Shown here piece by piece: positions 35,601 to 48,415 of a stretch of 64,000 nt of DNA. Position numbers and translations under genes: made by a program. Origin of the DNA: Ianthella basta (taxonomy: Eukaryota > Porifera > Demospongiae > Verongiida > Ianthellidae); contig OZ025872.1 of NCBI GenBank assembly GCA_964019415.1, positions 8,833,822 through 8,897,821 of the forward strand, given 5' to 3'. The notes beneath the pieces are model-generated. The model ran no database searches and was not told the DNA's origin. It was given only the letters and a program-made list of their open reading frames with translations. The stretch's first letter is position 1. Every line of letters begins with the position of its first letter.

Positions 35601-35813
35601 TGGTGATCGATAGCGCCATTCACAGCAGATCGTTGACCCACCTCAGGCTTGTTCATACATCGATTGGGCTGGGATGTGGACGGCCAGCAATCTACACAAA
35701 GTCTGCCATTCTTCACGCACAGGCATCTGACACATCGTCCATTCTTCATGCAGGGGCAGCACCGTGAATTGGACTGAGATTGACAGCGCGGTGCTGCCGC
35801 CATTTTTGCCGCC
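32615..35813 (-). mobile_element. RLE-type non-LTR retrotransposon, apparently full length
   Basis: Unit 3 has the empty site at about 49578-49590 (agtattattataattataatt). In unit 2 the element is bracketed by attattataat (32604-32614 and 35814-35824), an 11-bp target-site duplication. The 3' end (left) is a (TAA)n-type tail. There is almost no 5' UTR. About 3.2 kb long, with one ORF that fills it. A TAA-rich target and tail recall the R4/Dong clade, but clade assignment is inference. Confidence 0.85.
32825..35806 (-). CDS. Retrotransposon polyprotein: Cys-rich N-terminus, RT, CCHC, RLE-like nuclease
   Basis: An intact ORF; from the second Met it has 993 residues. The N-terminus has a CxC-rich motif (CMKNGRCVRCLCVKNGRLC) of possible nucleic-acid-binding type. 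The RT has all expected blocks: GFDGLLPQHL, motif A VKVDFKNAFNSLRR, IQQGDPLGPMLF and the catalytic YLDD. The C-terminal part has a CCHC knuckle (CSFCGGPVDKLGLHGLSC) followed by KRPDGV and then FLVWDAT, the arrangement of a restriction-like endonuclease. No APE-type endonuclease is present. The upstream Met at 35815 is created by the target-site duplication (AT) plus element G, so the element's own start is probably at 35806. No stops or frameshifts are present, which means it is recent and possibly active. Confidence 0.88.
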   Translation of the reverse strand, partial: KMAAAPRCQSQSNSRCCPCMKNGRCVRCLCVKNGRLCVDCWPSTSQPNRCMNKPEVGQRSAVNGAIDHQPAVDLQPDTVPPPETVHQLASDQQLDISTQAEIESLISHLSSPIRTVKRIPRLSRVTVARRLANVIKQVVSRNDVSSWVGLLSFSKKCLQTPARGGKRWSLATLINKQVTQEPSTETPATRPPQRVRPPKKHNQMEQLASRVSSKLEEGDYRGAVRLACSEDAIAEPSSETLQALKAKHPLPPPDSDIPSLEHTSPLAFTVDTQVIMKVISSFPKGSSGGFDGLLPQHLKDLTSPSAGDGGASLLTALVGLTTLILEGRTPTSICPLFFGANLTALTKKSGGIRPIAVGCTLRRLASKCASLHALESIPQMLAPRQLGFGVAGGIEAAVHASRIYLNHLPPHQAMVKVDFKNAFNSLRRDKMLRAVKDHIPDLLPFVHSAYSSPSILLWNDVQVSSAEGIQQGDPLGPMLFCLGIHNLVSSLSSEFTVFYLDDGTIGGSFEDIESDLLKIENQGKALGLFLNVDKSEVLSHSESSVSPVLSAFPGLQYVHASHAILLGSPLGKEALQACIEEQCRQLKVMGERLCHLQMHDAITILRHSLSIPKLLHILRTSPAFLSPLLESWDHLLESIVSRITNIDFDQGDSWLQATLPVKSGGLGFRSASTLAPSAFLASAGGASDLMQELLPDHLSSTPYIDRDLALSKWKQALPEDTPVPSAVNRQKSWDGPVVQHTFDTLLEHCTNEISTSRLLGAGSFESGAWLNAPPISSLGLRMPNEAIRIAIGLRVGASICLPHSCSFCGGPVDKLGLHGLSCRMSQGRIPRHQMLNNTIYHSLASANIPSRLEPSGLHRADGKRPDGVTLIPWTEGKFLVWDATCVDSFCDSRIRGSSREAGGAAAAAEKNKQSKYAHLDRSYVFQPIAVETCGTIGPDSLSFLRNLGRRLKATTGEPQSFAYLLQRLSVAIQMGNSASVQSTLELPGLQSID

Positions 35814-37785
35814 ATTATTATAATTATAATTATATTTAATTATGACATGTGAATTTTGGAATGAGGTGGCTACAATCAGTGTTCATGCAGGAGTGTGCCA
35901 AGTGAAGCAGTGCTAGCAGAATCTAGCATTGTATAGTTTAGCTAGCTACAATGCTACATTTCTTGCTAAGTCAAAAGCAGATTGAGCCAAAAAGGTACCC
36001 ATTTTCAGGAATATCTGAAATTTGTAGTGGTCGAGCTGCCCATATTTAGCTACTATGGGCCCAGGCAGATGGGCCACCTGCAGCTGGCTATGTCCACCAA
36101 GCTAACCACCAAGCACCAACCATGTCTAGAAATGATAGAGCCATAATGTGTATATATTATGCACAATGCCATTTACCGCCATGTACTTACCAATGAAAAT
36201 TGCATGCATGACATTGCATATATACCATACCTTTGAATTCCGTAGGGGGGAGGGGGGGGGGGGGCACAAGACTAAAGTGTTTTCCTATTATGCATGAGCA
36301 TGCATTCAAATTAGCACTTCACATGCGTGCACCTTACACAAGCTGAAGATGAAGCCCGAATTAAAATTATGTGACTGTTAGAAATCCTTCAAATTAATAA
36401 AATACCCTATATTGAGCACATTTTCTCCAGGGCATTGATCCTCAGCTGTGCTGAATTATGGCTTCACATGGGTATAATATAATTGTGTAAACTTGAAAAA
36501 TTATTTACAGATGACATTGTTTGGTCTACTACTTAATGTACCTACGTAGTATCTAATATCGATATGACTCATGCACTATCACATAGGTGAACATACTACA
36601 GCATCTCCAGTCCAACTCCGATTTGAAAGCCAGTCATGAGCCTGCAGCACACACACACACGCACACACACACACAAGTAAAATAGACAGAAAAACGTCAA
36701 AGTCACAGAAGAAAGCAAAATTATCTTCAATATCCACCGTATTGAGTGAACCATGTGCATGCAGAGTGCACTAGAGCCCCTAAGTATCCCCTTAATGTCT
36801 AAGGACAGTATGGGGGATTCATGTCTGCATTTTGGAGAACGCCTGTAGTTGCAAAATTCGTGCAAATGAAATCCCATGAAATTTTTACCCATACGGTATA
36901 AAGGGGGCAAAGACACCATGTCTGATTGAAAGTATCATAGCAGTTTAGGCAATCACAGAAATCTCATACCTGTAACAGCAGGGTTCTCCCCGTGCAGGAA
37001 AACAAGTCTTGTGGCTGTAGTCGCTACGACGTTTCTACTAAGACACATGTACAAGGTGTGGTGATTAGCTGTGGAGTCTTAGTCTCACAAACTACAACCT
37101 GCTTATCCCCTCCATTTCACATCATGACATCACACCACATCATATAAAATGAAGTGGGGAGGGGCCAGGCTACGCGAGACTAGGTATGACTCTATACCAA
37201 AAGAAGCATAGGGTGCACTACTAACAAGCTTAGAGTAGCCATGCAAGGATCACAACAATTCCTGACGCTTCGGTAGTTTTCAGCTACCTTCACCAGTGAA
37301 TGAAGAAGGTAAACTTTCTTACATTACCTGCACGGATGAAGTACTGCAGCTGACAAAGCATCTGGAATTGCTGTGACATGGCTAGCGTGAATAAGTATAA
37401 GTATCTCAGAACTTCTTAGCCATTCAGGCTTCAAAATTTACCAACATGCTATTGCCAAAGTATTTTTGTTTGTACTTTAATACTTAATTCACACTTCACT
37501 TATCAAGCCCATGCCAGCAGGTTCGCCGGGTATACTTAATTGGCTGCTGCTACATTTGTATTGTGAGCAATACTGGAGTCATGCATACCTACCTGTATTA
37601 GGGACAGCCATGCTAGGGCACTTGATCTTGCAATGCTAACAAGGTTTAGTGGAATGTTAATATATCGCACATAAGGTTGATCATTCACAATTCAAGCAAA
37701 TTGTACCAGCTTGAAAACACCACTAACACTGAGAAAAGGTACTTTGACTTACAGTACAAGACAAATGTGGTTAAAAAGAATAGCT

Positions 37786-39147
37786 TTAAAGGTCCACTGT
37801 TGCATTTTTTTTAAAAATTTTTATATTGATAGTGCTTTGTGAAACATCTTCAATGATACCCATTTCAGTGTGCTCTGCCTCACGATGGGGGAGTTACGAG
37901 GGCGCAAAGTTGCAAAAAAGACCAATTATGCGTGGGCGTTTCCGGTTTTCTGGTGGCAGCAATGCTAAAACGTCGTGACGTCGCAGTAGGCTCCGGAATG
38001 TTTGCACAAGTATGGAGGAGAGTAGGCCAGGCAACGGACTAAACAAGAAATCGTTATCTCCTGCGAGTCTTTATCTTAAGATGAAGGCGAACCTTCTTCA
38101 GACAATGAAGGAGATGCCCCTGCTGATTCTGAAATAGATCTGGGCATGCGGGTTGCGCAGCCGTACGGCACGACATCAATTTTGCGACACAACCAATAAT
38201 AGAGTGACGCCCATTCTCAGCCCTACAAACGCCGATTCGCACCATTCTTGGACTGTTACAAGAGCATACGAAACAGAGATGGTACACTAGCCTAGAGCTG
38301 ATTTGTCACCTCCTACAAGGCGTAACAGCTGAAATACGAAGTGTGCCGAAAACATATTTCGGAGCACTCGGCACATATTTCAGGTCACTGGCTCGCACAT
38401 CACGAGATGTAAGCATCTCTCCACTCCTACTTGCTAGGTAGTAGGGCACACACAAGCTCTGGTCACAGCAAAAGGTTCTGACTTCAGAGGAAAAACCATC
38501 CCCCTCTGCTCTCTACCAAGAACGGCTGCGCAGAACACCAGGAGGTGGGGGCATCGAAATGGCCCTGGGACGCCCTTTTCGTCATCCTAAAGCTACTACT
38601 CACCCTTTCGTCCTTTGTAGCGATTTGTCGTATTCTCGATTGGCTTTCTCTGTGCTAGGAAAGACTCTCCTGTAAGTTAAAGCGTCATTCGGATTCTGAC
38701 GAATGTACTAGAGTGAGCAAAGTGGTTGTTGCTAGAATATTTACACCAAGAAACAGCGAAATGGCAGGTAGAGCATCAGTCGCAATCCGAAAGGCGCTCT
38801 AACGTATGGGAGAGTCTTACCAAGTGCAGAAAGACCCTGCCAACAGCTGCTGGCCACCGCTTCTTCAGACTATCGCTCTTTGTGAAATGAAGCAGCGACT
38901 GTTGCCTCCACCATAGATCTATGCCTCCACTGGCCCTACTACATCCTCCAGCAACGCATTTGTGATGCATCGGGGCGAGTTCATCAGCAAGAGGGACGTG
39001 AATAGCCAGTTCCGGAAGTTTTCCGGAAGTGAGCCATTATCGCTCTACCAGGGAATTTCGAAGCGCTCTTAAAGCGATTTTCGGTGGTTTTAGACGATAG
39101 TCTATCATATAAAGGCAACTTGTATAACTGTGACAGTGGACCTTTAA
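37786..39147. mobile_element. DNA-transposon-like insertion, about 1.36 kb, in SAMM50 copy 2 intron
   Basis: Absent from unit 3, where gatagctttgagcattagtg runs through (about 51638). Ends TTAAAGGTCCACTGT and CAGTGGACCTTTAA form a terminal inverted repeat, with probable TA or TTA at the target. The interior is richer in GC (cgtcgtgacgtcgcagtagg, cggaatg) and has only short ORFs, such as a Cys-containing one at 38054-38287 on the minus strand. No transposase is recognised, so it is probably non-autonomous or decayed. Confidence 0.72.
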
Positions 39148-40071
39148 GTCTTAGTGTGTGCAGGTGTGAATACGTATACACTTGACATGCAGATACGTAT
39201 TATTGCAATAGAGGTGAGTATGCTGTAGGTGATCTCGACTCACTTATCAGAAGCTTGAAACCACAGTGGCCACACATAGTTAAACTCCACTTTGGCAGTT
39301 CCTATTCTCATGCTAACACCTGTCCCCACAGATAATCGGACATTCTTCCCCAGTTCTCTCAAGTTGCTAAATCTCTTCACTTCTACATACAAGAGCACAG
39401 TGACACAAACAAATCGCTAGCGTTAGAGGAACAACGCACAAAAGAAGCAAGAATCCCTTACCATATGCATGCCAGACCTAAAGATCATGCACAAATACAG
39501 GTACAATGTATAAGGTATAACCCGCAGTATGCACAGTCCCATTCTACACACAGTCAAATTGGACTGCACACTAGTTTGTGGAATTCACTACACTGGCACT
39601 CGCACAATAAAGTCAAACAAAGCTTTTGAAAATATTTACATTTGACCTTTCGCAATTACATTCCTTCAAAAGCAAAACCAAAACATGAAGCTTTGGTTTC
39701 TACTGCAGGTAGAAACAAGTACTCTCAGGCCTAGAAGATGTGCACGCTCTCGCTAATGTCTCATTGCAGGCCATTTACCTGTAGTTGTGAGGTTGCCTCC
39801 GGTGAGGAAGGAGTGCACTTTGATGCGCTGTCCTGAAATCCAACTTAAAATGGGAATGGGACTGTACAGGTGCAGTGCGCCCGCCCAATATAAGTGGCCA
39901 CCTAAACTGAAATCTACAGAGAAGGAAATATTTTGTAATAGCAGATGTTAATTGTGTGTGCGTGCTTGCGCATGCGTGTGTGTGTGTGTGTGTGAGTGTA
40001 TATATGTGTGCTTGTGTGTGTGCATGCATGCATGCATGCAATGTGTGTTTGTGTGTGTGTGCATGTATGTG

Positions 40072-40078
<7 letters not shown>

Positions 40079-40152
<74 letters not shown>
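40079..40152. repeat. (TG)n microsatellite, unit 2 intron 11
   Basis: A TG run in the intron between SAMM50 exons 11 and 12, flanked by gcatgcatgc and tgcatgtatgtg words. The homologous tract lies at 52585-52655. Confidence 0.9.
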
Positions 40153-40154
<2 letters not shown>

Positions 40155-42254
40155 ATGCGCATGTGCATGTGTGCGCACGCGTGTGTGTGTGTGCATGCAT
40201 GCGTGTGTGCATTCATGTTTGTGTGCATCTGTGCGTGTGCTAAAGCATTGCAGTGCGTACTGAAAGACTTCAACACCACACACACTGCACACTGTTGATC
40301 TGAAGTGTACGTTGTACAATACATAAATATACAGTATTAACAGTGCATGGCAATTGGTGTACAGTGTAGTGGGAACTCAAGTGAGCTTGCATGCGGACCT
40401 TTCTCTCTGGGCCCAAGTCCCCACATTCCAAATCCCCTGAGAGTTGTAGGTCCCCCAAGAAAGAATTTATCACTAATATGGGAATCTGGACCGATCGACT
40501 TCATCATTCCACCCCACAGAGAGCAGGAAGCAACTTGGACACGATGGCAGCAGAAACATGAATGACACTCAATGCATGAGAGGCTAGGTAGAGTGGTTAT
40601 ATATCACAACTACTAGTAATACAGAGATAAGTAGCAATAGCCAAAAGTCAACAGATACCATATAGTTTATATACACAACTACACACTGATTGGTGTAACC
40701 TTCACATTGTATTGTACAAGATATATACATAAGTAAATGTCACTCAAAACATATGTAGTGTTTAAGTGGTTATGTTAAGACTACAAATTTTAGCAGCAAC
40801 TTAATTTAGTGTTTCAAAAATTCCAGAAACGAGTAGGCACTAGTTTTCAAGTTTATCTATACAAAAACTTGCCTGCACAACAAATTATAGCGGGTACAGT
40901 GTTAGCGATTTTCACTACTCACTACCTGTGGTAAGTTAGCTATACTTGGCCTTCATAGAGAAGCAGCTGCTTTACAAAATTAGGCTGCAATGGTTCAATG
41001 CTATGTTAGTGCTATTTGGGGCCAGGGAGGCTGTATGTTTTAGAGAGGTGGCTTAACACAGTGACCATATTGACAGGTTTCGCTGCAGTACTAAACACGT
41101 TAAAGTAGCCAAACAGCCAATGGACAGTCTTAAGCAAATTTTCAACAACCCAAGGCAATGCTCATTAGTGAACAGAAGGGGTAGGTTGATGAGCATCTGA
41201 CCACAATGTGTGCTTGTGTGCACACACGCTACACACTGCATGGCATTGCACACCTGTGTGTGTGTGTCCTCTTGGAATACTAACCAGAGCGACTTACAAA
41301 CTCAGAGAAGATCTTCTGATACATTTCAGTCTGCACTTCCATCTTGCAAAAGCTCACATTTCCTCCCAGCCCTGCCACCTCCTGCAGAGTGAACAGTGAG
41401 AAGGATTGTTGAAAGGTCACTTCATTACAGTAGGCCACTGGAATGGACAGGCTGGGCTAGGTTGAACAAAGGGCTAGTCACTAAATTTTATGCCTACCAG
41501 CCTTCTGAGGCAGCCCTTTGTTCTGTGAGAAGGACCTCACGTGTACAGACATACACACACAGACATGGACCCCTGACACACACACAAGCACACCAGTGCA
41601 CACACAAGTGGTCATCACCTGCACTATCTTTGCAGTGTGCCCACTATGGGGGTTCCACACACAGTCCCTTGTATCAGACGCCAACACATGCTAAGGAAAA
41701 AAGGAGAAAGATGAGTTTCACTTGAAATGCTCCACTTGGCAGAGCAGGAAGAACTGCACACAACACTGCAAACTCGCAAACATCCACACATAGTCAAATC
41801 AAAAATGCAACAATTTTATACTCTCTTAAGCAATATTTGTGAATCCCTTAAAAATACAAAGCTGGGCCCTCAACACCAAGATCCACTTTCTACCACAACA
41901 CTCACACTGGGGCTGCCCAGAAAACGAGAAAGTTTTGTTCTTTTTCACAAAAATCTGCTAATTCGTAAGGTTTTAAAACATTTGTATGTACAAAGTACAC
42001 ACTGGCACCGCCCAGGTGGCCATTACAATTTGACTCTGAATACAAGTGGTTAACACAACCAGTTTAACGGAATACAGTAATTATAATATTATAAGTACTG
42101 CAAAGATGTATGGTTGGTGTCTGACCTTGATGGAAGACTTTAGTGTATGCCCTCCGTGTTCTCTCACTGACATAGGAGCAGACTTGAAGAAGCCAAATGT
42201 CTCCCTCCAATCAATGGACCAACCCAGGTTGTGTTCACCAAGGAAGGATGAGAA

Positions 42255-42507
42255 CTGGAGAAATGTGGGGCGAAGAGAGTGCAGGGAGGGAGGGAAGGAG
42301 GGAGGGGGGAGGAGAGGGGGAGGGAGGGAGGAAGGGAGGGGAGAGAGAGGGAGGGAGGAAGGAGAGGAGAAGGGGAGAGGAAGGGAGGGGAGAGAGTGGA
42401 AAAGAGGGGGAGAGGAAAGGAGGGGGAGGGGAAAGGAGGGGGATGGGGAAGTGAGAGGGAGGGAGGGAGAAGGGGAGAGGAAGGGAGGGAAGGAGGGAGG
42501 AAGAACA
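42255..42507. repeat. Polypurine tract, unit 2
   Basis: Homologue of the unit 1 and unit 3 tracts, abutting the exon 8 acceptor of the SAMM50 copy. The gene strand is almost pure C and T. Confidence 0.85.
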
Positions 42508-42954
42508 ATTGATCTGAAGAAAAATATTTACAGAACCTTCAGTCTCGTTCCACAGTTTGCAGTCAGCAGGTTGTCATGTACTGCTACATAACTCACCAGC
42601 AGCTGTACTGAAGTGCCAGTTGTTGTCTGCTGGTACCCACTGAATGGGTGATCCAGTTTGGCCGTCCCCAAAGACAGAAGTAGTCTACAATAGGAGAAGG
42701 GTATACGCTGTATACCTCAAGTGACCACATGTCATATGTACATATAAGGGTACACACACATCAATGTGGATACGTTCAATAAGGGACACTCTGAAGTCAT
42801 GAACCTTCAGGACAGTGCTGTTGTCCCAGCTATGTACACAGAGATGTGTATAAAACAATCTCTGAAATGAGGGCACCTCTCTAATGAGGACACTTGGTCC
42901 AGCCTTAAACTGCCCTAAACGAGTCCAGGGTATAAATGTGTCACTGTACCACTG

Positions 42955-43790
<836 letters not shown>

Positions 43791-45079
43791 GATAATAATT
43801 GCCACACTGTAATTGATTAATGAACTCCAAAATTGCAGCTTGACCTAGGCAATGACTATGCATGCATTTCCGTACACAAAACGAAAGTGCTTTAAAGTTG
43901 GTCACACACACACACCTCTTCCTAAGGTATGCAATAAAAGGCTTGTTGAACTCCAATTGCAGGATCTGTCCCCATCGAGGGAACTCAGTTGATGTCGTTG
44001 CCTTGAGCTCCTCAGCACGACCAAGGAGGTTGCGTAGAGCAAAACTGACAGACTGATGACAGGGGGAAAATAGTGACAAATTAGTGACAAGCGTGACTAC
44101 AGTAGTTCTACCACCAACAGTGACGGTGACATAGATGACAGTGATAGTGTGCACAGGAAATAAAACAGTGGGGTGACAACAGTGATGACAGTGACACCTG
44201 ACAACACAACAACTTGACAACAACAGTTGTAACAGCTGTGAAATACAGGTTGATAACAGTTTCCCACAAAAAAAAAGAACAGATGTAAGGATGGTGATGT
44301 GTGTCTCTACAAATACGTTCGCATGTCCAATTGTTTTGTGTCAAGGAAACACACAGGCAACACTCTCTGTCCAGTGCATGGGATGGTCTAACAGGTCCAG
44401 TGACAGTCTAGCAAGATAGACCCTCTTTACCTATGTACGTAGGTAGCATAGATAATGGAAGGGTCTAGCGCGCTAGATTAGCCCAATGGTGCAATGTCAC
44501 CAAATATGGAAGTTGGATTTCCATACTCACTATAGTTTCCTCAACCTACCTCCTTCTCAACACAAGCACGTTCAGCAGATAGCTAAACACACATGCACAC
44601 AAACACAAAAAACTCACACCCAAACATGCACATACTCACACACACTCAACTCACGGCATCTCCGGCTTGGTTCCCTGCATACGCCACAATGCTGGCACGG
44701 AAACATCTCTTCTCCTTCACCTTAAACACCACATCAATGTAACTCTTGCTAAGGGATGACCCAGCAACTGCAAAGAGAGAAATTAAAAAGCAACACTTTT
44801 CCAGTTGGAAGCAGGTATGTGGGTGACATATACGATGTACGTATACGTACATACATTGAAACGTACATACATTGAAACCTGTCTAAGGGGCCAGTTCTAA
44901 CTTTTATTTAGCTATATTATTTATTAACTTTAACTAACCTTTATGGAGAGGTGGCTGCTCTACAGAAGGGAATTGCAATGCTTTAGTGCTATTTGGGGCC
45001 TGTTTTTTAGAGCGGTGGCTGCCTAACCCAGTGACCATTTTAGACAGTTTCCACTGTATTTCAGAGTAGTTAATGAAGG

Positions 45080-45269
45080 GACCTTCATTAACCACCTCGC
45101 ATTTTAATTTCTTTGATTGACTGGACTTATTCTTGAGGGGGCACCCCCTCATCTGACTGCATATTTTTCTTTTATTCTATTTTTCTTTTACTCAGTTTAT
45201 ATCTCAGGCAGTGCGCATGTGTGCCTATTGTATTTTACATTATTATAATTGTGCACTTTAAAAAAAAAA
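45080..45269 (+). mobile_element. 190-bp poly(A)-tailed retroposed fragment
   Basis: Flanked by a 12-bp target-site duplication AGTTAATGAAGG (45068-45079 and 45270-45281). The uninterrupted site is present in unit 1 (30159-30170). The insert ends in a run of about 11 A. It could be the 5'-truncated end of a LINE, a SINE, or the 3' end of a processed mRNA; I recognise no coding sequence. Confidence 0.78.
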
Positions 45270-45473
45270 AGTTAATGAAGGTGTGTCAATATACATGTGA
45301 GAAGGGGACTGAGGATTGGCCTACAACTTTCCAACAAGATAACATACACACTTACCATGAATAGCTAAGTGCGAAAATACTACCTATATACTCGTATATA
45401 AGTGTTGCCACCTGCTGGCTCACCCTTTTCATGGGGTCCACTTAGCCAAGTCTTGGCTGTGGTATTACAAGTA

Positions 45474-45588
<115 letters not shown>

Positions 45589-45906
45589 ATGCTTGTGTGC
45601 GTGTGAATTTGTGTGTGTATGAATTTGTGTGCATGTCTGTGTGTGAGAGAGAGTTCACGTGTACACAGGTGTGTGTGTGTGTTTGTTACTTCCAAGTCCA
45701 AATTCACTTGTCTTTGGCTTTAGTTAGCAAAACTTCAATTCCTTCTTTGAAAACATTGAGCTGGTTCAGATTGTTCACTGCAACATGAACACGCTCAAAG
45801 GCCTGCAATGAGTGTAAGGTATATATACCAAGACATCTGCCACACAATGTCATAGTGGTGTATACAGTAGTATAGTACAATAGTATACACCACTATAATA
45901 TTATAA

Positions 45907-46286
45907 TACCGTACTGATCGGTTTTTAAGCGCATGCGCTTATAGCTCTGGCAGGAAGAAATATGCGCCTAATATAGGATATGCGCATAACAAACGAATGG
46001 TTCATGAAATTATAATTATATGCAAACGTCATATTAATATGGCCGCCGCCTAGCGCAGTAAGTGAGTTCTCATTCAAGCGTTATTTTTACTAGCTTATAG
46101 TCATTATCACACTTCAGGAAAGTGGCTAGGTTACCAGGGAGTCCTTTTATGTGCCTAAAAAGGAGTGAATCCCTGAAATTACTATGCGCATAGCAATTAG
46201 AGTGAATAGCTAACTGGTAAGATGTGTGCGCTAACAGAGGTTATGCTCTTATAAGGGGGGGTGTTTAACAACCGATCAGTACGGTA
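45907..46286. mobile_element. 380-bp MITE with TA flanks
   Basis: TIRs: TA-CCGTACTGATCGGTT at the left and AACCGATCAGTACGG-TA at the right. Inside are repeated gcgcata/tatgcgc words. Unit 1 retains only its first few bases (tactgatcgg, about 30606-30615) immediately before the unit 2 boundary, so the unit 1/2 junction cuts through a copy of this MITE. Confidence 0.8.
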
Positions 46287-46769
46287 ACTGTTCAGGCCTT
46301 CTTGATCACATTGTAAGTACACATCTAGTGATAACCAAAAATTTCTAGTCACAATGTTAATTCATTTCAGATATAATTATATCATGCTCAGTCTATTATG
46401 GAGATCAGACTAACCAAAAGCTATGCAGTCTTAACCGAAATTACTATTTGCTACTCCCACCAACTTTGGCAGTCAATGTCATTTGCATTCAAACAAATTA
46501 AAGCCTTTCTCAACTAATTCTGAAGTTCCACCTTAGCCTATACTACCACTAGTATAAGCGTTACGGTTGGCAGATCAACATGCTCCCTGTGAAATATACC
46601 CAAGGCATGTAGCTAACTATCATTGTATGCAATAATCATTGCCAATACCATGGCCAAATCATGCACTATCCACAATTTCTCCTGAACCAGTTGACTTAGC
46701 TATATAGCTAGCTAGCTATCAGGCTTCGCCCATGTCCCTTTAGTGGAACGCACACAATCGTATAGCTAC

Positions 46770-47592
46770 TAGTGTATAAAAATTCTTTTAGAATTAAAAG
46801 GGATTTAGGAATGGCCAGCAGAAAAGCATAGAAACAAGCAACAGTAACTCAACACCATGATGAACCACATTGCCATGAAGGTCGCCATGCATTCCTAATT
46901 TCCTTGTGAAGCTACATGAGCCCAAATGTCTAGCTAGCCAGTCCCATGTAGCTACAAGGAAATTAGGAATTTTTATACACTAGTTTGTACAGTTTTTGCA
47001 TATCCAAAGGGCTATGGTACATCAGATTGATACCAGCGCTGACCCCTTCCTTAAATTAGCTGAAGATTGTGCAGAGCATCGAGCACAGTTATGCCACTTT
47101 AGATGAAGCGACCGCCGTGTACCGTTCGGTATACCAGCGCAACAAAATGGCGGCATTGGGGTATCTTTAATACACGGGGAGGACAAATTTCCTGCCCGCT
47201 CCAGCGCTGTACTTGTCGGATTGCCACCGGCGCTCAGATCCTAGTCCTTGACCTAGGTACGTAAGTCCTCGCGCACGACTTAGGACCGTAGGTGCCCGGT
47301 GTCGTGCGCTAGGAGCGCGCAAATATTCGGTGGGAAGGAGAACAAGAATAATATGAAAGACAAAATGGGGTACGAGCAGCCTATGACGCTTTTCTCTTAC
47401 GTGCATTCCAGGTTGCCTTTGGGTACGCTGCCGTCGTCAATACATCAGAAGAAGCCTACCCATGGCCTTTAATTGTTCTTTGCCACTGCCGTTTGGCTAG
47501 TTTCACTGAAGCGCCCTAATACATTAAGATAGGGACGCCATTTTGAACCGGGCACATTCCCTTAAATAGACGTCACGTGATGTCTGGTAGAG
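46770..47592. repeat. Foldback interspersed repeat, second copy
   Basis: Matches 5385-6190 in inverted orientation: accgt.cggta.acc, attgccaccggcgctcagatcctagtcc, gtcgtgcgctaggagcgcgc and ggccttta-attgttctttgccactgccgtttggc. A segment at 46770-46925 (agtgtataaaaattcttttagaat) is repeated inverted at about 46935-46990. It sits where the missing exons 1-3 of SAMM50 copy 2 would be. Confidence 0.7.
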
Positions 47593-48415
47593 GATGAATG
47601 GTATGGCTCCCTTTAAGCAGATGCAGCTGACCATACACCACCACATGCATAAATCCATGCCTGATAACGGTGGACCTCATGCACCATATCTTTCACTACA
47701 ATGATTAAAATTTAAGTATGCTACTCATCATCCATATAATCTGTCACTGACTGGGCAACTGTATACATGTAGGCAACAAATTAGAATGAATACAAATAGC
47801 AGCTGCTGGGAGGCTGTACAACGAGAGCATCATTACATTTTTTATCTGTAATTGCCGGCCTGAGGTATAGAGGAACCTTGCGGGTCCATGGTGACGTTAT
47901 GAATACAATTATATATTATAACCTCAATAATGAATAATGTTGTCCCACCCTTCATGTTCTGTTGTCTTGTCTTGAAATTATAATTAGCTAATGAATGCTA
48001 TTACCAATACTGTGTACCTGTTTAACATGTTCAAACATGGACATCCCTGGTGTTACTATTCATAGATTAGGATACAAACACATGATTATGCATTTGAAAC
48101 CACCATGCACAACGGTTTACTTCAATCATATTATACAATGTCATTAAAGCAGATAGAAAAACAGTACATATACGTAGCAATATTCTAATAGTCACTTCAA
48201 CTTATTGTTTATTCTGAATCAGCAGTATTCTTATTATTATTATATGGCTACAATGTATAGCTATATCTGCTAAATTTGCAGTCACACAGGTATATACTAG
48301 TTTAGAGCCTAACTAACACTTCTGTCCCAGTAAGTCTTAGAATAGAACTATATTATAGGCAATACCACGCACTGGTGAATGGCATATTGTTGCCTCACAT
48401 GCAGTGCATGCCACT

